Shown here piece by piece: positions 7,870-10,656 of a stretch of 10,656 nucleotides of DNA. The stretch is from an uncultured Oxalobacteraceae bacterium (GTDB lineage Bacteria > Pseudomonadota > Gammaproteobacteria > Burkholderiales > Burkholderiaceae), in the NCBI GenBank assembly GCA_946479255.1, contig CAMLFK010000171.1, positions 1 through 10,656 on the forward strand. The letters run 5' to 3'. The position numbers and the translations under genes were made by a program. Within the stretch, counting starts at the first letter, position 1; the number at the start of each line of letters is the position of its first letter. The notes under the pieces were generated by a model. The model was not told the origin of the DNA. It saw only the letters and a program-made list of their open reading frames with translations, and did not search any database.

Positions 7870-9582
7870 CTAGTCCACCATTGGTAGGTTCAATCCATTG
7901 CGCCTGGCGCAGGCGATCGCCGCATCGTAGCCCGCGTCCGCGTGGCGCATCACGCCCGAGCCGCTGTCGTTGACCAGTACTCGCGCCAGGCGCCGCGCCG
8001 CCGCCTCGCTGCCATCGGCCACGATCACCATGCCCGCGTGCTGCGAATATCCCATGCCCACCCCGCCGCCATGGTGCAGCGACACCCAGGTCGCCCCGCC
8101 CGCCGTATTGAGCAAGGCGTTCAGCAGCGGCCAGTCCGACACCGCATCGGTCCCGTCGCGCATGTTCTCGGTCTCGCGGTTCGGGCTGGCCACCGAGCCG
8201 GTATCGAGATGGTCGCGCCCGATCACCACCGGCGCCTTCAGTTCCCCCGTGCGCACCATCTCGTTGAAGGCCAGGCCGGCCAGGTGGCGCTCGCCCAGTC
8301 CCAGCCAGCAGATACGCGCCGGCAGGCCCTGGAAGGCGATGCGCTGGCGCGCCATGTCCAGCCAGCGGTGCACCTGTTGAAGGTGCGGAAACAGCTCCTT
8401 GATCTTGGCGTCGGTCTTGTAGATATCTTCCGGGTCCCCGGACAGCGCCACCCAGCGGAACGGCCCGCGCCCCTCGCAGAACTGCGGCCGGATATACGCC
8501 GGCACAAAGCCCGGAAAATCGAAGGCATACTTTACGCCGCGGTCGAACGCCACCTGGCGGATGTTGTTCCCATAGTCGACCACCCGCGCGCCCAGCTGCT
8601 GGAACTCGAGCATTGCCTGCACATGGACAGCGCACGAGGCCGCCGCCGCATCCACCAGGCGCGCCTGCTGCGCCGGATCGCGCCGCGCCGCCTGCCATTC
8701 GGCCACGCTCCAGCCGGCCGGCAGATAGCCGTTGACCAGGTCGTGCGCCGAGGTCTGGTCGGTGACCAGGTCCGGTACCAGGCCGCCCGCGCGCGCGCGC
8801 CGCACCAGCTCCGGCAGCACCTCGGCCGCGTTGCCCAAGAGGCCGATCGACACCGCCTCGCCGCGCGCGCGGTGCTGCGCCACCAGCGCCAGCGCCTCAT
8901 CGATATCGGCCGCCTGGCGGTCCAGGTAGCGGGTGCGCAGGCGGAAATCGATGCTGCTCTGCTGGCACTCCACCGTCAGCGACACCGCGCCCGCGAACGA
9001 CGCCGCCAGCGGCTGCGCCCCGCCCATGCCGCCCAGGCCCGCAGTCAGGATCCAGCGGCCCGCCATGTCGCCGCCGAAGTGCTGGCGGCCGGCTTCCGCG
9101 AACGTCTCGTAAGTGCCCTGCACGATGCCCTGGGTGCCGATATATATCCAGCTGCCGGCCGTCATCTGCCCATACATGAACAAGCCCTGGCGGTCGAGTT
9201 CATTGAAATGCTCCCAGTTAGCCCATTTCGGCACCAGATTCGAGTTCGCGATCAGCACGCGCGGTGCCTCGGGGTGGGTCTGGAATACCCCGACCGGTTT
9301 GCCGGACTGGATCAGCAGGGTCTGGTCATCCTCCAGCACGCGCAGGCAAGCGAGGATCTGGTCAAAACAAGCCCAGTCGCGCGCCGCCCGCCCGATGCCG
9401 CCGTAGACCACGAGGTGCTGGGGATTTTCCGCCACCTCGGCATCCAGGTTGTTTTGCAGCATGCGGAATGGCGCCTCGGTCAGCCAGCTTTTACAGCTGA
9501 GCTCGGGGCCGCGCGGAGCGCGGATGACCCGGGTCGGATCGAAACGGGGATCGTCGGCGGCGTGGCGGGGATCGGTGGTCAT
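7870..9582 (-). CDS. hutU: Urocanate hydratase (urocanase, HutU)
   Basis: NAD-dependent enzyme converting urocanate to 4-imidazolone-5-propanoate; cytoplasmic. 570 residues, close to the usual 555-570. Conserved segments: [13 protein letters not shown] (58-70; Asp69 where many family members have Asn), SGKPVGVF (93-100), [14 protein letters not shown] (113-126), the glycine-rich [10 protein letters not shown] (182-191) for NAD binding, YGNNIRQVA (337-345), [11 protein letters not shown] (367-377) and [13 protein letters not shown] (421-433). Cys425 probably corresponds to the essential cysteine described in Pseudomonas urocanase; this alignment is by eye. First gene of the operon: GGAG (9588-9591) lies five bases before the ATG, about 23 bases after the expected transcription start. 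Confidence 0.97.
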   Translation of the reverse strand: MTTDPRHAADDPRFDPTRVIRAPRGPELSCKSWLTEAPFRMLQNNLDAEVAENPQHLVVYGGIGRAARDWACFDQILACLRVLEDDQTLLIQSGKPVGVFQTHPEAPRVLIANSNLVPKWANWEHFNELDRQGLFMYGQMTAGSWIYIGTQGIVQGTYETFAEAGRQHFGGDMAGRWILTAGLGGMGGAQPLAASFAGAVSLTVECQQSSIDFRLRTRYLDRQAADIDEALALVAQHRARGEAVSIGLLGNAAEVLPELVRRARAGGLVPDLVTDQTSAHDLVNGYLPAGWSVAEWQAARRDPAQQARLVDAAAASCAVHVQAMLEFQQLGARVVDYGNNIRQVAFDRGVKYAFDFPGFVPAYIRPQFCEGRGPFRWVALSGDPEDIYKTDAKIKELFPHLQQVHRWLDMARQRIAFQGLPARICWLGLGERHLAGLAFNEMVRTGELKAPVVIGRDHLDTGSVASPNRETENMRDGTDAVSDWPLLNALLNTAGGATWVSLHHGGGVGMGYSQHAGMVIVADGSEAAARRLARVLVNDSGSGVMRHADAGYDAAIACARRNGLNLPMVD

Positions 9583-9587
9583 GACAG

Positions 9588-9591
9588 CTCC
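9588..9591 (-). promoter_or_regulatory. Ribosome binding site of hutU
   Basis: GGAG on the minus strand with five-base spacing to the ATG at 9582. The best-formed translation signal of the hut operon, as suits its lead gene. Confidence 0.6.
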
Positions 9592-9611
9592 AGTGGTGAA
9601 GTGGCGCGCCC

Positions 9612-9640
9612 AGTCTAGGTTGTCTATACAACCATGTCAA
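9612..9640 (-). promoter_or_regulatory. Sigma-70 promoter of the hut operon
   Basis: Read on the minus strand: a perfect -35 TTGACA (9640-9635), a 17-base spacer, then -10 TAGACT (9617-9612; four of six consensus bases). The start would fall near 9605, leaving a leader of about 23 bases before hutU. The spacer contains the hut operator, so repressor and RNA polymerase would compete for the same face of DNA. Confidence 0.75.
9618..9633 (-). promoter_or_regulatory. Putative HutC operator
   Basis: Inverted repeat GGTTGTATAGACAACC (perfect 6-bp arms, 4-base centre) on the minus strand. HutC is a GntR-family repressor that binds TTGTATA-TACAA-like palindromes at hut promoters and is released by urocanate. 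The arms and spacing here fit that class. The site lies wholly between the -35 and -10 hexamers of the hutU promoter. No hutC gene is present in this window. Confidence 0.7.
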
Positions 9641-9659
9641 ACGAAATGTCGAGGACGAC

Positions 9660-9677
9660 TCCGCTTCAGCGGATTTT
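9660..9677 (+). repeat. Small GC-rich hairpin followed by four T
   Basis: TCCGC-TTCA-GCGGA (9660-9673) followed by TTTT on the plus strand. It looks like a weak intrinsic terminator but no plus-strand gene ends here. It sits 20 bases upstream of the hut -35 element. It could be a relic of a lost gene, a repeat unit or chance. Confidence 0.3.
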
Positions 9678-9761
9678 AGACCAGCCCCGTGGCGGACGAT
9701 GGCCGATCGCGTATGAAGTGGCCCCCAGTGCCTATTTAAACAACAATTTGCGGCCAGGATC

Positions 9762-9794
9762 GTTCGTTTGGCACGCTTGATCAAGTGGACGAAC
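9762..9794. repeat. Imperfect inverted repeat in the hutU-transposase spacer
   Basis: Outer arms GTTCGT (9762-9767) and ACGAAC (9789-9794) enclose the perfect palindrome CTTGATCAAG (9776-9785), with unequal internal loops of eight and three bases. A bulged hairpin of this shape is reminiscent of REP elements near RAYT genes, but no second copy was found in the window. Apart from this, the hairpin at 9660 and the hut promoter, I see nothing recognisable in the 294 bases between hutU and the transposase. Confidence 0.3.
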
Positions 9795-9876
9795 TGATGT
9801 CCGATTGAGCCGCATCGCGCCGGTCGGCGGCGAATGGCACTAGCGTGACGAGCCAACCCCACATGACTCTACCGCC

Positions 9877-10563
9877 ATGCCACGCCGCGCCCGATTGGTC
9901 CTTCCCGGAATTCCGCTACACATCACCCAGCGCGGCAATAACCGGCTACCTTGTTTTTTCGAGGAAGCCGATTACCGCTACTATCTTGACTTACTGGAGA
10001 ACAGTGCCGCCGCAACGAGGTGCGAAATCCACGCGTTCGTTTTGATGACGAACCACATACACCTGCTGATCACCCCGCGCGACCCAACCGGGGCCGCAGC
10101 ACTGATGAAAACGTTAGGCGAGAGATATGTGCGATATGTGAACCGCCGCCACGAGCGTAGCGGCACGCTGTGGGAAGGGCGGTACCGGTCTTCCCCGGTG
10201 GACTCGAACCGCTACTTGCTGACCTGCTATCGCTACATCGAGCTGAACCCGGTGCGCGCCAACATGGTGGCCAGGCCAGACGACTACCGCTGGTCAAGCC
10301 ATCGCGCGAACGCTTATGGCATCAAGAATTCACTGCTTATTCCGCACGCCCTGTATGACGCATTAGGAGTTGACGCGGCCGCGCGAAGGCAAGCTTATCG
10401 ATTACTGTTTGAAACCAATTTATCCGACGAAGAACTTGGTCGGGTGCGTCTCGCAAGTTGTGGCAACCGCGCGCTCGGCAACGATGAATTCATTGCGAAC
10501 ATCCAAATTCAGCTCGGTGGCAACGCCACCACAAAACCGCATGGTCGCCCCAGCAAGTCATGA
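9877..10563 (+). CDS. REP-associated tyrosine transposase (RAYT / TnpA_REP, Y1 HUH family)
   Basis: Single-strand DNA nuclease-transposase of the IS200/IS605-like Y1 superfamily. RAYTs are usually single-copy domesticated genes thought to cleave and mobilise short REP palindromes. 228 residues, complete. N-terminal PRRARLVLPGIPLHITQRGNNR-type start (the run spans 2-23), the HUH pair in NHIHLLI (His60, His62), LWEGRYRSS (98-106) and CYRYIELNPVRANMV (117-131), where Tyr120 is the likely catalytic nucleophile. The tail region DYRWSSHRANAYG (136-148) and the final GRPSKS are also typical. All catalytic residues are intact, so the enzyme may be active. Base composition and codon use look less GC-rich than in the hut genes, which hints at a different history. 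No clear ribosome site precedes the ATG. It is divergent from hutU and unlikely to be linked to histidine metabolism. Confidence 0.93.
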   Translation: MPRRARLVLPGIPLHITQRGNNRLPCFFEEADYRYYLDLLENSAAATRCEIHAFVLMTNHIHLLITPRDPTGAAALMKTLGERYVRYVNRRHERSGTLWEGRYRSSPVDSNRYLLTCYRYIELNPVRANMVARPDDYRWSSHRANAYGIKNSLLIPHALYDALGVDAAARRQAYRLLFETNLSDEELGRVRLASCGNRALGNDEFIANIQIQLGGNATTKPHGRPSKS

Positions 10564-10606
10564 CGACTTGTGCTCAAAAACTTGCACCTAAAACCGGGTC
10601 TGTCCC

Positions 10607-10621
10607 TGAGGTCTCCCCTCA
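10607..10621. repeat. Short hairpin downstream of the transposase (possible REP-like unit)
   Basis: TGAGG-TCTCC-CCTCA, a perfect 5-bp stem, immediately after the segment CCGGGTCTGTCCC (10594-10606). It begins 43 bases past the transposase stop. RAYT genes are commonly flanked by small palindromes, but the short stem and lack of a second copy make this tentative. There is no T tract, so a terminator is unlikely. Confidence 0.3.
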
Positions 10622-10623
10622 AA

Positions 10624-10647
10624 TTGATGCAACGTTGCCATCGCAAA
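10624..10647. repeat. Bulged palindrome at the window end (possible REP-like unit)
   Basis: Perfect core GCAACGTTGC (10629-10638), extended outward by GAT/ATC and TT/AA pairs across small bulges on the right arm. The asymmetric bulge is a common feature of REP hairpins. Only nine bases of sequence follow in the window, so a paired second element cannot be judged. Confidence 0.3.
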
Positions 10648-10656
10648 GGTCCTTGA

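Noticed and set aside
6447..7973. 508-codon plus-strand open frame antisense to hutH
   Set aside because: Same cause: no stop codons in the antisense frame of a GC-rich gene, and the translation resembles no family.
7942..9618. 558-codon plus-strand open frame antisense to hutU
   Set aside because: It is a GC-driven mirror of hutU with low-complexity, Arg/Ala/His-rich composition and no recognisable domain; hutU on the other strand is certain.
9705..9760. Segment resembling an insertion-sequence end (TGAAGTGGCCCCCAG)
   Set aside because: It vaguely recalls the ends of some DDE insertion sequences, but there is no matching inverted copy, no target duplication and no transposase relic, so I cannot support it.
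9491..9862. 123-codon minus-strand open frame running from the spacer into the start of hutU
   Set aside because: It overlaps the hut promoter, operator and first codons of hutU in another frame and resembles no protein I recognise.

Overview
The window looks like chromosomal DNA from a high-GC betaproteobacterium, most likely Oxalobacteraceae (Massilia/Duganella-like). This rests on the strong GC bias at third codon positions, a PEP-CTERM exosortase substrate, a complete five-enzyme histidine-utilisation cluster and a REP-associated tyrosine transposase. The taxon is an inference from gene content and protein style, not from a marker gene.

Layout. (1) Positions 1-1422, minus strand: the 5' 474 codons of a fused ABC importer protein of the glycine betaine/choline (OpuB/OpuC-type) class, with substrate-binding domain first and permease second; it runs off the left edge. 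(2) Positions 1438-1645: a divergent intergenic region holding a well-formed sigma-54-type -24/-12 element that points at the next gene. (3) Positions 1646-2272, plus strand: a small secreted PEP-CTERM protein, followed by a strong intrinsic terminator at 2291-2319. (4) Positions 2333-9582, minus strand: a six-gene hut operon in transcription order hutU-hutH-hutG-hutF-hutD-hutI. It is tightly packed, with two ATGA stop/start overlaps and gaps of no more than 17 bases. It has a near-consensus sigma-70 promoter at 9612-9640 whose 17-base spacer contains a GGTTGT-N4-ACAACC operator that fits HutC. (5) Positions 9641-9876: a spacer with small inverted repeats and no recognisable gene. (6) Positions 9877-10563, plus strand: a RAYT/TnpA_REP (Y1 HUH) transposase, followed to the window end by two short hairpins that could be REP-like.

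How the genes work together. HutH deaminates histidine to urocanate, HutU hydrates it to imidazolonepropionate, and HutI opens the ring to formiminoglutamate. HutF deiminates that to N-formylglutamate and HutG releases glutamate plus formate. This is the two-step (HutF+HutG) branch rather than the single-step formamide-releasing branch. HutD is the small cupin-like accessory protein. No HutC repressor gene and no histidine/urocanate transporter gene lie in the window, so the operator at the hut promoter implies a regulator encoded elsewhere.

I see no clearly new multi-gene system here. The points most worth following are the two promoter architectures (sigma-54 at the PEP-CTERM gene; operator inside the -35/-10 spacer at hutU) and the possible REP partners of the transposase.
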